64,000 nucleotides of DNA from Nannocystis punicea (GCF_026965555.1 NZ_CP114040.1:5828001-5892000), one strand, 5' to 3'. Shown: positions 24,672 to 35,592, numbered from the stretch's first letter. Made by a program: numbers and translations. Notes: generated from the letters alone by a model not told the origin.

Positions 24672-27565
24672 ACGCTGGTGGGCTGCCCCTCGGGGGCGTC
24701 CGGGAGGTGGATCGTGAAGGTCGTACCCTGCCCGGGCTGCGACCGCACGAGAATATCACCTCCGTGGTCCTTGATGATTCCGTAGGAGATCGCAAGCCCG
24801 AGACCGGTGCCCTTGCCGATGTCCTTGGTGCTGAAGAACGGGTCGAAGATGCGGTCGAGGATCTCCGGAGGGATCCCACAGCCCTCGTCGGCGATCTCGA
24901 CGACCACGCGGCCGTCCTCGCGGTCGAGGCGGATCCGGATCCGGCCGCCACGCGGCATGGCGTCGACCGCGTTCGACAGCAGGTTGAGGAGCACCTGCTC
25001 GAGCTGGTCGGCGTCGCCGACCAGCATCGCCGTGGGCAGCCCGGAGCGCAGGATCCGGACGTTGTGCATCCGCCACTGGTACTCGCCGATGCCGATCACG
25101 CGGTCGATGAGCCCGCTGAGGTCGACCGGCCGGCGCTTGCCGCCCTCGCGCTGGCGCGAGAACAAGAGCACGCCCTCGACGATCTTGCGGCAGCGCTCGC
25201 CGCTCGCCGCGATCTTCTCGACCTTCTCGCGCACGCCCGGGTCGAGCGGCTTCTCGAGCAGCAGGCGGCTGTAGCCGACCACGCCGCTGAGCGGGTTGTT
25301 GATCTCGTGGGCGATCCCCGCTGCCAGGAGGCCCACCGCGGCCAGCTTCTGCGTGCGCAGCACCTGGTCCTCGAGCGCCCGGCGCCGCCGCAGGTCGAGC
25401 GCCACCAGCACCGCCCCGGCGCCCGGGTCGTCGGCGCCGCGCAGCAGCCGGCCCTCGAGGTGCAGCGGGATCTCCTTCCCGCCCTCCGCCAGCACCGCGA
25501 CCTCGGTGGCGATCGCGCCGGCCTTTCGCAGGCTCGCCCACAAGCTGTCCCAACGGGCAGGTTCGGCCAGGCGCGCCACCTCGACCCCGAACTTGCGCCC
25601 GCGCGCCGCCTCCGCCGAGACCCCGAGCAGCTGCTGGCTGGCGCGGTTCCACGTCACGACCCGCCCGGCCGCGTCGATCGAGTTGATGAGCACGCTGGTC
25701 TGATCGAGCAGCAGCGCCTGGTACGCAGCCAGCGCCTCCGTCTCGATCATCAGGCGTCCGCCCTCGAGGCCGAGCGCCAGCTGCGGAGCGAGCAGCGCCA
25801 GCAGGCGGACCGGCGGCGCGTCGCGCGGCCCGGCGCCCACCAGCACGAAGTACCCGGCCACCCGCGGGTTAGCCCCCAGGGCCATGCGGAGCGCGGTGCG
25901 CCGGCCCTCGAGATCGCCGAACCACCGCCGGTGCGTCGGCTCCGTCGCGTCGATCTCCACCACCGCCGGACCGCTGCCCCACGCCGCCGGCGGATCGCCT
26001 TCGACCGGCAGCGTCGAGATCCGCGGGGCACAGCCGGTCCGCAGGCTCCACCGCTGCCAGCCCTCGCCCACGCGGGCCAGCACCACGCCGCGGGTGAACC
26101 CGAGCGAGTCCATGATCGCCCCGCAGGCCGCGGCGACGTTGTCGTGGGGTCGGGCGGTCGACACCAGCAAGCGATCGACCTGGGCCAGCAGGCGATCCTC
26201 GAAGTCCTGCTGCCGGCGCTCGCGGAGGTCGCGGAGCAGCGCCACCGTCGGCGCCCCCTCCTCGCGCCCGCCCGCCAGCGACAGCTCGACCGGCAGCGGC
26301 GCCCCGTCGAGGCGGCGCAGCTCGATCTCCCCGTGCCAGTTGCCGACCCGCGCCTGCGTCAGCGCCTCGCTCAGCGCCCGCCCGACCGCCGGCTCCGCCA
26401 GCTCGAGCAAGCTGCGCCCGCCCAGGTGCGGCCCGCTCCTGGCCTCCGAGTCCTGTCCCGAAGGCAAGGGTCTTCCAGACATGTCCTCCGCGCCAGCCCG
26501 TGCCCGCCCGGGCGCAGCCGCCCCGCTCGCGTCGCCCCGCGCGGTCGTCCGTGCGCTCGCCTCTGCGCTCGCGTCGCCGCGCCCCGTCGAGGCCCGCGCG
26601 TACCCGTCCGCCGGCGTGCGGCCCGCCGCCGGCGCTCCCGCGCCGCCGTCGCCGCGCCCCGTCGAAGCCCGCGCGTACCCGTCCGCCGGCGTGCGGCCCG
26701 CTGCAGGCGCTCCCGCGCCGCCGTCGCCGCGCCCCGTCGAAGCCCGCGCGTACCCGTCCGCCGGCGTGCGGCCCGCCCCCTTCGCCCCTGCGGTCCCGTT
26801 CGGCCGGCCCGCCTCGCCGCGGCCCGGCACCGAGCTCGCGCGCGCGGACCCGTCGCTCGGCGCACCGCCGGCTGCGCTGCGCGCCGCCCCCTCGTGCGTG
26901 CGCTCCAGCTCTGCCCGATCGGACATGTCCGCGGAGCCAGCCGCCTCCGCGTACTCCTGCTCCGAGGGCAATGTCCGCGCGGACATGTCCTCTGCGCCAG
27001 GCCGCACCCGCCCGCGGACCTCGCCGGCGAACAGCGCCCGCGCGGCCGGGTTGGCGTGGACGATCATCCCCGCGCCGTCGAGCAGCAGCAGCCCCTGGTC
27101 GAGCGCCTCGAGGCAGCGGGCCAGCGAGCGGCCGACGTCGGGCGTCTGCGACCGCTCCGGGGCCGTGAAGGTCAGCAGCACGTTGTCGCTGGCGAGCTTG
27201 CTGGCCCGCACCGCGCAGGGCCACGCCCGACCGCGCCCCGGCACCAGGGTCAGCTCGAGCGAGAAGTTGTGCCCCGCGGGTCGTCCGCGCAGCCCGGTGA
27301 AGGCCCGCCCGAACGCGCTGCGCTCGCTGGCGCGCGCGATATAGGCCAGGAACGGCTCGCCGCTGAGGTCTGCGGCGGCGAGGCCCTCGGCGAGGCCGGG
27401 GTTCGCGGCCAGGATCAGGCCCGCGGGCGTGAGCACGGCGGCCGGCATGGCCAGCGCCGCGACGATCTCGGCATAGGCGCCGAGCGCGCCGTCGGTGCTG
27501 ACGCGGATCGTCGCTTCGGCATCGCCGAGGCGCGGCAACGAGGAGGTCTTGGAGCCCTGGCCCAC
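24668..27565 (-). CDS. Multi-PAS/GAF sensor histidine kinase (soluble)
   Basis: About 965 residues, no clear membrane helix. PAS-like domains lie at about 25-115 and 130-190, then comes a 180-residue low-complexity linker built from palindromic elements and 25-residue tandem repeats, a PAS-like domain (about 385-460), a GAF-like domain (about 470-590) and a PAS domain (about 605-700). HisKA has the phospho-His in GIAHEINNPLSGVVGYSRLL (near 750), and HATPase_c has NLLSNAVDAMPRGG, IADEGCGIPPE and GKGTGLGLAISYGI. It should sense a cytoplasmic signal and phosphorylate the coupled response regulator (ATGA overlap). The start is GTG 27565, about 13 bases after a TAAGCA box. The linker elements at 26451-26492, 26918-26945 and 26968-27000 are read as AEDMSxRxLPS-type peptides. 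Confidence 0.92.
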   Translation of the reverse strand: MGQGSKTSSLPRLGDAEATIRVSTDGALGAYAEIVAALAMPAAVLTPAGLILAANPGLAEGLAAADLSGEPFLAYIARASERSAFGRAFTGLRGRPAGHNFSLELTLVPGRGRAWPCAVRASKLASDNVLLTFTAPERSQTPDVGRSLARCLEALDQGLLLLDGAGMIVHANPAARALFAGEVRGRVRPGAEDMSARTLPSEQEYAEAAGSADMSDRAELERTHEGAARSAAGGAPSDGSARASSVPGRGEAGRPNGTAGAKGAGRTPADGYARASTGRGDGGAGAPAAGRTPADGYARASTGRGDGGAGAPAAGRTPADGYARASTGRGDASAEASARTTARGDASGAAAPGRARAGAEDMSGRPLPSGQDSEARSGPHLGGRSLLELAEPAVGRALSEALTQARVGNWHGEIELRRLDGAPLPVELSLAGGREEGAPTVALLRDLRERRQQDFEDRLLAQVDRLLVSTARPHDNVAAACGAIMDSLGFTRGVVLARVGEGWQRWSLRTGCAPRISTLPVEGDPPAAWGSGPAVVEIDATEPTHRRWFGDLEGRRTALRMALGANPRVAGYFVLVGAGPRDAPPVRLLALLAPQLALGLEGGRLMIETEALAAYQALLLDQTSVLINSIDAAGRVVTWNRASQQLLGVSAEAARGRKFGVEVARLAEPARWDSLWASLRKAGAIATEVAVLAEGGKEIPLHLEGRLLRGADDPGAGAVLVALDLRRRRALEDQVLRTQKLAAVGLLAAGIAHEINNPLSGVVGYSRLLLEKPLDPGVREKVEKIAASGERCRKIVEGVLLFSRQREGGKRRPVDLSGLIDRVIGIGEYQWRMHNVRILRSGLPTAMLVGDADQLEQVLLNLLSNAVDAMPRGGRIRIRLDREDGRVVVEIADEGCGIPPEILDRIFDPFFSTKDIGKGTGLGLAISYGIIKDHGGDILVRSQPGQGTTFTIHLPDAPEGQPTSV
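26566..26790. repeat. 75-bp tandem repeat in the histidine kinase linker
   Basis: GCCCCGTCGA recurs at 26581, 26656 and 26731, exactly 75 bases (25 codons) apart, with nearly identical sequence between. It encodes GRTPADGYARASTGRGD-type repeats. Flanked on both sides by palindromic elements. Confidence 0.88.
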
Positions 27566-27655
27566 GAGTGAGGCGGCATGCTTAGCAAAATTCCCCGCCT
27601 GGTGCCCGGGGTCGAGATCGCGCGGCGCCGTCTCGCGCCCCTCGGTCGCCCCTGC

Positions 27656-27661
27656 TAGTCT
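27656..27661 (+). promoter_or_regulatory. -10 box (TAGTCT) for the NUDIX gene
   Basis: TAGTCT ends nine bases before ATG 27671, with no Shine-Dalgarno sequence between. It fits the leaderless pattern. Confidence 0.4.
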
Positions 27662-27670
27662 GCCGCGCCG

Positions 27671-28387
27671 ATGACGCTCACCGACTCCGGCCGCCTCGCG
27701 GGCGTGCGGCTCGCCGCCACCGTCGTCCTCCTCCGCGAGCGCGCCGCCGGCGATCCCCAGGTCTTCATGCTGCGGCGCAGCGCCAGGAGCCCGTTCATGC
27801 CCGACACCCTGGTCTTCCCGGGCGGCGCGGTCGACCCCGGCGACGGCCCCGAGGGCAGCGACGCGGCCTTCGACGCCGCGGCCCGCCGCGAGTGCCGTGA
27901 GGAGGCCGGCGTCGCCCTCGACGGCCGCGAGCTCCACTGGTTCGACACCTGGCTCACCCCCGCCGCCGAGCCGCGCCGCTACCTGGCCCGCTTCTATCTG
28001 GCCCGCCTGGCCGAGGGCGAGGCCGAGGACGCCGCCGCCGACGGCCACGAGACCCACGAGGGCCGCTGGGCCACCCCGGCCGAGATCCTGGCCGCCTGGG
28101 GCCGTGAGGAGGTCGACCTCCCGCCGCCGACCCTCTGCACCCTCATGCGCCTGGCCGACGAGCGCCGCGCCGGCCTGATCGGCCTCCCCGCCGCCGCCCT
28201 CCACGAGCCGATCCTCCCCAAGGGCCTCCTGCAGCCCGACGCCGCCGGCGAGGCCCAGCTGGTCGTCGTCCTCCCCCACGACCCCGCCTACCCCGACCTT
28301 CCCGGCGACGGCGTCCCCGCCCCCGCTCGCGTCGCCGACCTGCCGCACCGCCTCGTCCGCGCCGGGAGGACCTGGCGCCTGTGCTGA
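27671..28387 (+). CDS. NUDIX hydrolase
   Basis: 238 residues. The NUDIX signature begins FPGGAVDPGDG and continues to RRECREEAGVAL (about 55-90). The loop between the Gly and the REUXEEXGU core is longer than the 23-residue consensus, as in the NUDT7/NUDT19-type enzymes that act on CoA derivatives. Otherwise it is a cytoplasmic Mg-dependent hydrolase of nucleoside-diphosphate-linked compounds. The C-terminal half (LLQPDAAGEAQLVVVLPHDP) is unassigned. Divergent from the histidine kinase across 105 bases. The start is supported by a TAGTCT box nine bases upstream. A dense element cluster begins just after the stop. Confidence 0.9.
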   Translation: MTLTDSGRLAGVRLAATVVLLRERAAGDPQVFMLRRSARSPFMPDTLVFPGGAVDPGDGPEGSDAAFDAAARRECREEAGVALDGRELHWFDTWLTPAAEPRRYLARFYLARLAEGEAEDAAADGHETHEGRWATPAEILAAWGREEVDLPPPTLCTLMRLADERRAGLIGLPAAALHEPILPKGLLQPDAAGEAQLVVVLPHDPAYPDLPGDGVPAPARVADLPHRLVRAGRTWRLC

Positions 28388-28390
28388 GCT

Positions 28391-28476
28391 TACAGACATG
28401 GCTTCGGCGCCATGCTCTCGAGAGCATGTCTCAGGCGACATGTGCGAATCCCCATGTCCCTGGGGACATGTCCCTT
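28391..28476. repeat. Cluster of near-perfect palindromes downstream of the NUDIX gene
   Basis: Four hairpins in tandem: CATGGC-TTCG-GCGCCATG (28397-28414), an 18-bp perfect palindrome CATGCTCTCGAGAGCATG (28411-28428), an imperfect copy, and CATGTCCCTGGGGACATG (28453-28470, perfect arms). They begin three bases after the NUDIX stop codon. The remaining ~250 bases to the next gene are featureless apart from Pro-coding runs. Confidence 0.85.
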
Positions 28477-28728
28477 GCTCCGGCCGATCGAGCATCCGAC
28501 CCCGCCCACGATCCCTTGGCTCGCTCCGCTCCCTCGGGGCGCGAGCGCGGCCCTGCTCCGCGCGCGCATCACCCCCGCACGTCGCCGTCCCCGAAACCCG
28601 TCCCTGCCTCTCAGCTCCTCGTCTGCAGCTTCGACGGCAGCGGCCTGGCTTCCGCCTCGCCTCGTCCCTCCGCGCCGCCCCGTCCGTCGGTTCGCCCCCG
28701 CCGTCCCCTCCTCCCTGTCCCATCCGCC

Positions 28729-29808
28729 ATGTCGGCCCGGTCCGCCCCCTGCGCCCTCCTCCTGAGCCTCCTGTTCGCGTGCGGCCGCTCCGAGCCCGAG
28801 CGCCCGGCCTCCGCGCCGACCCCCGCGACCGAACCCGCGCCGGCCATCTCGGCCGCAGCGACCGAGCCGCCCGCGCCGGCGACCCCCGACGAGCGGCGCG
28901 TCCTCGCCTGGCTCGACCCCGACTCGCCGGCCGTCGCCTACATGCGCCTCCCGGCCGACCTCGAGCCCGAGGCGCTCGGCGAGCTGTTCGCCCTGCCGCC
29001 GCGGGCGCTGGCCCTCTTGCGGGCCCCGCTCAGCCTCGAGTCGGGCCTCGCCGCGCTCATCGGTCCGGCCGCTCCGCCCCCGGAGCAGTGGCTCGCGCGC
29101 GACCTCGTCGTCATGCAGCCCGTGCTCGCCCGCGGCCCCTACCTCGTGCGCCGCCTGCTCGTGCCGCGGGCCGACGTCGAGGCCTGGCTGCGCACCGGCG
29201 GCATGGACGTGGAGACCGTCGAGGGCCTGTCGGTGTGGACCCCCGGCCCGAACGCGCCCGAGGCCCCCGCGGACAGCGCCCCCGGCCTCGCGCCCGCGCT
29301 GGTGTTCCCGTGGCGCCTGGTCTTCCTCGCCGACGATCTCCTCGGCGCCTTCTCGCTCACCGAGATGGGCAACGGCCTCGGCCCGCTGACGGCCGCGCGC
29401 GACCTGCCGCCGTCCGAGCTCACGCGCACGATCGGCGAGGTCGTCGCCGCCGACCCGGCGCTGCTGCTCGAGCTGTACGTCCAGGGCGCCATGCTCCACT
29501 TCGACCTCAGCGACGACGTCGGGGTCGCCAAGCTGTCGCTGCGCCGCCTCGTCGAGGGCGACGCCTCGCGCTCGTTGCCCCGCCACGACGCCGCCGGCAT
29601 CGACGGCGAGGTCCTCCTCCAGCCCCTGGGCGACCCCGCCGAGGCCGCCGCGGCCCTCGAAGCGCGCGTCCCCGCCGGCGCCGCCACCGACGTCCTGCGC
29701 GACCTCTACAAGGCAGTCGCCTACAGCCAGGACGGACCGATCGTCCGCGGTCGCCTCCAGCTCGCCGCCGACGATCTCGCGCCGCTGCGCCGCGGAGGCG
29801 GCGGGTGA
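28729..29808 (+). CDS. Lipoprotein of unknown function (first of a related pair)
   Basis: 359 residues. The lipobox is LLFAC (Cys near 18), followed by an Ala/Pro/Thr-rich tether to about 55 and a globular domain without a recognised family. It has segments such as DERRVLAWLDPDSPAVAYM, VVMQPVLARGPYLVRRLLVP and FPWRLVFLADDLLGAFSL. The FP-x-x-VFLADD segment also occurs in the next protein, so the two may be diverged duplicates. Probably anchored to the outer or inner membrane; role unknown. Its stop overlaps the likely GTG start of the next gene (GTGA). Confidence 0.72.
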   Translation: MSARSAPCALLLSLLFACGRSEPERPASAPTPATEPAPAISAAATEPPAPATPDERRVLAWLDPDSPAVAYMRLPADLEPEALGELFALPPRALALLRAPLSLESGLAALIGPAAPPPEQWLARDLVVMQPVLARGPYLVRRLLVPRADVEAWLRTGGMDVETVEGLSVWTPGPNAPEAPADSAPGLAPALVFPWRLVFLADDLLGAFSLTEMGNGLGPLTAARDLPPSELTRTIGEVVAADPALLLELYVQGAMLHFDLSDDVGVAKLSLRRLVEGDASRSLPRHDAAGIDGEVLLQPLGDPAEAAAALEARVPAGAATDVLRDLYKAVAYSQDGPIVRGRLQLAADDLAPLRRGGGG

Positions 29809-30809
29809 CCCGGAGCGCGGGCGGGCCCTCGTCACCCCGGCGCGCGCCGACGCGGCACGAGCCGTCGCGGCCAGCAGGCGCCCCGGAGCACGCTTTCGGC
29901 GAGCCCTCGACGTCCTGTGTCCCGAGGCGCGAGGCCTCGCCCGCACGCGCCAAGCACGTCCCCGGCCGACGATCGCCTCGACCTCTTTCGCGCGCGCGGG
30001 CGCTGCTCCTCGCCGCGCTCGCGGCCTGCGGCGCCCCGCCCGCCCAGCCGCAGCCCGCTCCCGTCCCTGCACCTTCGGCCATGCCCTCTGCGACAGGCCC
30101 GATCGCACAGGCCCCTCAGGACATGTCCAAGCAGACATGCCCCGAAGGACAGGACCCGCTCGGCGACCTCGAGTGGATCCCCGCCGACGCCCGGGTCGCC
30201 GCGCTGTTCGACCTCGGCGATCCCGGCGTCGACGAGGCCGCCGCCGAGCTCGCGCGGGCCAGCGCCACCACGCCCGGCATGCCGGTGGTCGCGGCGCTCG
30301 GCCTCGGCTTCCTCGGCACCCAGCTGCAGATCCTCCGCCGCCACCTCGCCGACGCCGCCCTGACCCCGCGCGAGCTGCTCCTGCTCCACGACCCCGCCGG
30401 CGCCGTCGTGTGGATCGTGCGCGTCCGCTGCGACCTCGCCGTCCTGCAGGCCGCGCTCGCGCGCGCCTGGGGCGTCACCAGCCGCACGACCGTCGCCGGC
30501 CCCATCGCCGAACCCGACTCCGGCCGCGCCTTCCCCCACGACGTGGTCTTCCTCGCCGACGATCGACTGGCCCTCGTCCCGGCCGGCGCCGGCGGCAAGC
30601 TGCGCCGCTGGCTCGAGGGCCAGGCCGCGCCGCCCGAGCTCGGCACCCGCCGCAGCGAGACCCCCGGCCAGGCGCTGTCCCGCCTCGAAGCCGCCCCGAT
30701 CCGCGTCGTCCTCGCCGGCCGCGGCCTGCTCGCCGGCGACGCCGCCAGCGCCCCACGGACCCTCCGCGCCTGGCCCGACCGCGTCGCCCTCGACGCCCCG
30801 CCCCCGTGA
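29805..30809 (+). CDS. Lipoprotein of unknown function (second of a related pair)
   Basis: About 334 residues from GTG 29805, which overlaps the previous stop (GTGA). The hydrophobic segment ALLLAALAAC is a lipobox-type signal, but with this start it lies near residue 70, unusually deep. The true start may be later at a non-ATG codon, or the long N-region is real. After the Cys comes a Pro/Ala linker made of several elements (30076-30155, read as QAPQDMSKQTCPEGQ). A globular domain follows (LEWIPADARVAALFDLGDPG; VVWIVRVRCDL; FPHDVVFLADDRLALVPAG) resembling the preceding protein. The last codons (DRVALDAPPP) are partly repeated downstream in a 30.8-31.2 kb repeat field. Confidence 0.62.
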   Translation: MTRSAGGPSSPRRAPTRHEPSRPAGAPEHAFGEPSTSCVPRREASPARAKHVPGRRSPRPLSRARALLLAALAACGAPPAQPQPAPVPAPSAMPSATGPIAQAPQDMSKQTCPEGQDPLGDLEWIPADARVAALFDLGDPGVDEAAAELARASATTPGMPVVAALGLGFLGTQLQILRRHLADAALTPRELLLLHDPAGAVVWIVRVRCDLAVLQAALARAWGVTSRTTVAGPIAEPDSGRAFPHDVVFLADDRLALVPAGAGGKLRRWLEGQAAPPELGTRRSETPGQALSRLEAAPIRVVLAGRGLLAGDAASAPRTLRAWPDRVALDAPPP

Positions 30810-31245
30810 GCGCCGACCTGTCCCTCCGGACAGCCCCTCAAATTTGCCGCGGCTCGCTCTCCAGCGCCCGGATCGCCCGTAAACCCCTTGCGCCTGGCTC
30901 GACCGCGACGGCGCACGTCCGGTCTGTCCCTCGGGACAGCCCTTCGAGTCCGTCGCGCCCCGTTCGCCGACGCCAGTATCGCCCGCACACCGCCGCGCCC
31001 GACCGCGTCGCCCTCGACGCCCCACCTCCGCGAGTCCGCGATCGACCTGTCCCTCCGGACAGTCATCTCCGCGCCCATCGCGGCCGCACCCCGACATGTC
31101 CCCTCGGACAGTCGCCTTCACCGCACCGCCGGCGCCCGCCGCGAGTCGCCCTCGACGCGCCCACGACGGAGCGCGGCGCGCCGCTCGCCTGCGTTCAGCG
31201 CCCGCCGCGCCGGCGCTTTCGGACATGCCCGATCGGACATGCCCC
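30762..31245. repeat. Diverged tandem units joining the gene's 3' end to palindromic elements
   Basis: The end of the lipoprotein gene (CCCGACCGCGTCGCCCTCGA at 30774) recurs at 30998. Weaker copies occur at 30888-30910 (GCGCCTGGCTCGACCGCG) and 31146 (GTCGCCCTCGACGCGCCC). Three of the units run on into an element: CCTGTCCCTCCGGACAG at 30820 and 31047, and CTGTCCCTCGGGACAG at 30923. Further elements are at 31091-31113 and 31218-31245. The remaining ~260 bases to the next start hold no gene. Confidence 0.78.
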
Positions 31246-31495
31246 ATTCGACCTGGCCTCGCGCGCATGCTCGATCGATTCCGACATCGCGTGCCGCGCC
31301 CGTGACCCATCGCACCGGCGGGCGCGGAGCCGCTTCGTGCGCACGGGCGGCGCGGGGTCTGGGACCCGCGGTGGTCGTGTGCGATGTGAACTGCGTACGG
31401 TCGCCGTTCATCGCCGCCGCGGGCCTTGGACGCGCTTTGCTTGGCAGCGCGCCGTCCGTGGCCTGCGGGCCTCTTTGCGCGCGTCCTCGCTCGGG

Positions 31496-31501
31496 TATAG
31501 T
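31496..31501 (+). promoter_or_regulatory. -10 box (TATAGT) for the NTF2-like gene
   Basis: TATAGT ends seven bases before ATG 31509. TTTGCG at 31474-31479 is a possible -35 with 16-base spacing. No Shine-Dalgarno, so probably a leaderless start. Confidence 0.5.
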
Positions 31502-31508
31502 GGAAGGT

Positions 31509-32063
31509 ATGCCTGTCGATCCGGGCCCGAGTTCGTCCACGTCCTCCGCTGTCATGTCCGTCGCCGCAGTGTTCGCGGCCGGCTCCGGCCCCTGGCCGTC
31601 CCACCCACCGGCACTCGCCGACGACGTCAACTCGATCGACGCCATCATCCGCGCCATGTACGCCTCGGTCTCCTTCAGCGAGGGGCGCGGCCCCGACGCC
31701 GAGCGGCTCGCCAGCCTGTGCGTCCCGCACGGCCGACTGATCAAGGTCCACGCCAACAACATCGACGACATGAGCGTCCCCGAGTTCGTCGAGCGGGTGC
31801 AGACGCGGATCAGCGAGCAGGGCCTGCGCGGCTTCGTCGAGCGCGAGCTGTTCCGCCGCACCGAGGTGTTCGCCGGGATCGCCCACGTCTTCACCACCTA
31901 CGAGAGCCGGACCGACGACGGCGGCGCCGATCATCTGCTCTACCGCGGGATCAACAGCGTCCAGCTGCGGCACGACGGTCGGCGCTGGTGGATCCTCACG
32001 ATCCTCTGGACCGACGAGCGCGACGACTGCCCGATCCCCGCGGCGTATCTTCCTCGCACATGA
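31509..32063 (+). CDS. NTF2/SnoaL-like protein, probably exported
   Basis: 184 residues. The N-terminal 40 residues are Ser/Ala/Pro-rich with a weak hydrophobic core (VMSVAAVFAAG), perhaps a secretion signal. The rest has the cone-shaped NTF2-like pattern: two helices (SIDAIIRAMYASVSFSEGR; SVPEFVERVQTRISEQG) and strands ending HDGRRWWILTILWTDERD. Such domains serve as small-molecule pockets or enzymes (nuclear transport factor 2, SnoaL, ketosteroid isomerase); no catalytic residues can be named here. The start is fixed by a TATAGT box seven bases upstream. The last codon overlaps the gluQ start (ATGA), so the two are co-translated. Confidence 0.78.
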   Translation: MPVDPGPSSSTSSAVMSVAAVFAAGSGPWPSHPPALADDVNSIDAIIRAMYASVSFSEGRGPDAERLASLCVPHGRLIKVHANNIDDMSVPEFVERVQTRISEQGLRGFVERELFRRTEVFAGIAHVFTTYESRTDDGGADHLLYRGINSVQLRHDGRRWWILTILWTDERDDCPIPAAYLPRT

Positions 32064-32989
32064 GCGCGGCCCGCGGTCGATACGCTCCCAGCCCGACCGG
32101 ACCGCTGCACCTCGGCAACGCGCGCACCGCCTTGCTCGCCTGGCTCGACGCCCGCGCCCGCGGCGGCGCCTTCGTCATGCGGATCGAGGACGTCGACTTC
32201 ACGCGCGCGCGGCCCGAGTTCGAGGCGCGCCTCCTGCTCGACCTGCGCTGGCTCGGCCTCGACTGGGACGAGGGCCCCGACGTCGGCGGCCCCTTCGGCC
32301 CCTACCGCCAGTCTGAACGCGGCGACCGCTACGCCGCCGCCCTCGCGCGCCTCGACGTCTACCCGTGCACCTGCACGCGCCGCGAGCTGCGGGCCTTGCC
32401 GGTCACCAGCATGACCGGAGAGCCGGTGTACCCGGGGACATGTCGCAACGGACAGTCGCACCCCGGGCGCCCCGCCGCCGTCCGCTGGCGCGTCCCCGCG
32501 GGCAGCTTCGGCTTCGTCGATCGCCTGTGCGGCGAGCATCATCAGGACATCGCCCGCGACGTCGGCGACTTCGTGCTGCGGCGCGGCGACGGGGCCTGGG
32601 CCTACCAGCTGGCCGTCGTCGTCGACGACGTCGACATGGCCATCACCGACATCGTCCGCGGCGCCGATCTGCTCGACAGCACCCCGCGTCAGCTCCACCT
32701 GCTGCGCGCGCTGCACCCCGAGCTCCCGGCCCCGCGCTTCGCTCACGTCCCGCTGATCCTCGGTGCGGCCGGCGCCAAGCTCAGCAAACGCGACGGAGCG
32801 CCCGACCTCGGGGCGCTGCGCGAGGCGGGCGCTCCGCCGGCGCGCGTCGTCGCGGCGCTGGCCCGCAGCGTGGGCCTCGTGCCCCCGGATGTCCGCGAAG
32901 TGCGGCCCCAGGAGCTGCTGACCGTCGTTCAAGCCGACGCTCCCCTCGCTCACCTGGCCCCGCAGCCCCTCGATCTCGCCGGCCTGTGA
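32060..32989 (+). CDS. gluQ: Glutamyl-Q tRNA(Asp) synthetase
   Basis: 309 residues, the short paralogue of glutamyl-tRNA synthetase without an anticodon-binding domain. It glutamylates queuosine 34 of tRNA-Asp. Visible motifs are YAPSPTGPLHLGN (HIGH-like, residues 8-20), RIEDVD, the zinc-site residues in YPCTCTRRE and YPGTCR, and AKLSKRDGAP (KMSKS-like). Length is normal for the family. One palindromic element (32433-32455) overlaps codons of the zinc-site Cys in PGTCRNGQ without disturbing it. The start is ATG 32060, overlapping the NTF2-like stop by four bases. A role in tRNA modification is well supported by the family; the link to its upstream neighbour is not explained. Confidence 0.94.
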   Translation: MSAARGRYAPSPTGPLHLGNARTALLAWLDARARGGAFVMRIEDVDFTRARPEFEARLLLDLRWLGLDWDEGPDVGGPFGPYRQSERGDRYAAALARLDVYPCTCTRRELRALPVTSMTGEPVYPGTCRNGQSHPGRPAAVRWRVPAGSFGFVDRLCGEHHQDIARDVGDFVLRRGDGAWAYQLAVVVDDVDMAITDIVRGADLLDSTPRQLHLLRALHPELPAPRFAHVPLILGAAGAKLSKRDGAPDLGALREAGAPPARVVAALARSVGLVPPDVREVRPQELLTVVQADAPLAHLAPQPLDLAGL

Positions 32990-33103
32990 CGCCGCCGAGC
33001 TCGGGCGCGGGCGGTCCGTGAGTCGCCCGACGTCTCGCCGGCGAAGCCTTGTCCGGGCTGCGCCGGGTCGATAAAACCCGATCCTCTCCGGAGTCTCCTG
33101 CCG

Positions 33104-35314
<2,211 letters not shown>

Positions 35315-35387
35315 CCGCAGCCCCGCTGCGCCCGCGCCCCGCGATCTCGCCGACGAGGTCGCGGGGCTTCGTCGTGCCGCTCGTCCT

Positions 35388-35592
35388 GGACATGTCCCGG
35401 AGGACATGCTCTCGCGGACATCTCCCTGCGGCGCCCCGCGACACCTAGTCCCCGACCGACACGCAGGCTCGGCCGTCGTCGCCCGACCCGCGTCCGCTGC
35501 ATCCGCCGCGCTATAACCATGTCCCCGAGGACATGCTCTGAGGGACACCTGATCTCGCTGCGGCCGCTCTCCGGCACCTGTCCCATGAGACA
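35388..35592. repeat. Elements around the promoter of the VWA gene
   Basis: Copies at 35388-35409 and 35408-35423, then 35518-35550 (ATGTCCCCGAGGACATG and a second half) and 35575-35593. The pair at 35518-35550 starts one base after a TATAAC -10 box, so these copies would be in the transcribed leader of the next gene. Confidence 0.75.
35512..35517 (+). promoter_or_regulatory. -10 box (TATAAC), 200 bases before the VWA gene start
   Basis: A strong GCTATAAC -10-type sequence. The gene's ATG is at 35721, so the mRNA would have a ~195-base leader containing two or three elements. This is unlike the leaderless arrangement at most neighbours. Confidence 0.45.

Noticed and set aside
24653..27571. 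Long plus-strand open frame antisense to the histidine kinase
   Set aside because: Arg/Pro-rich shadow of a gene with all kinase motifs on the other strand.
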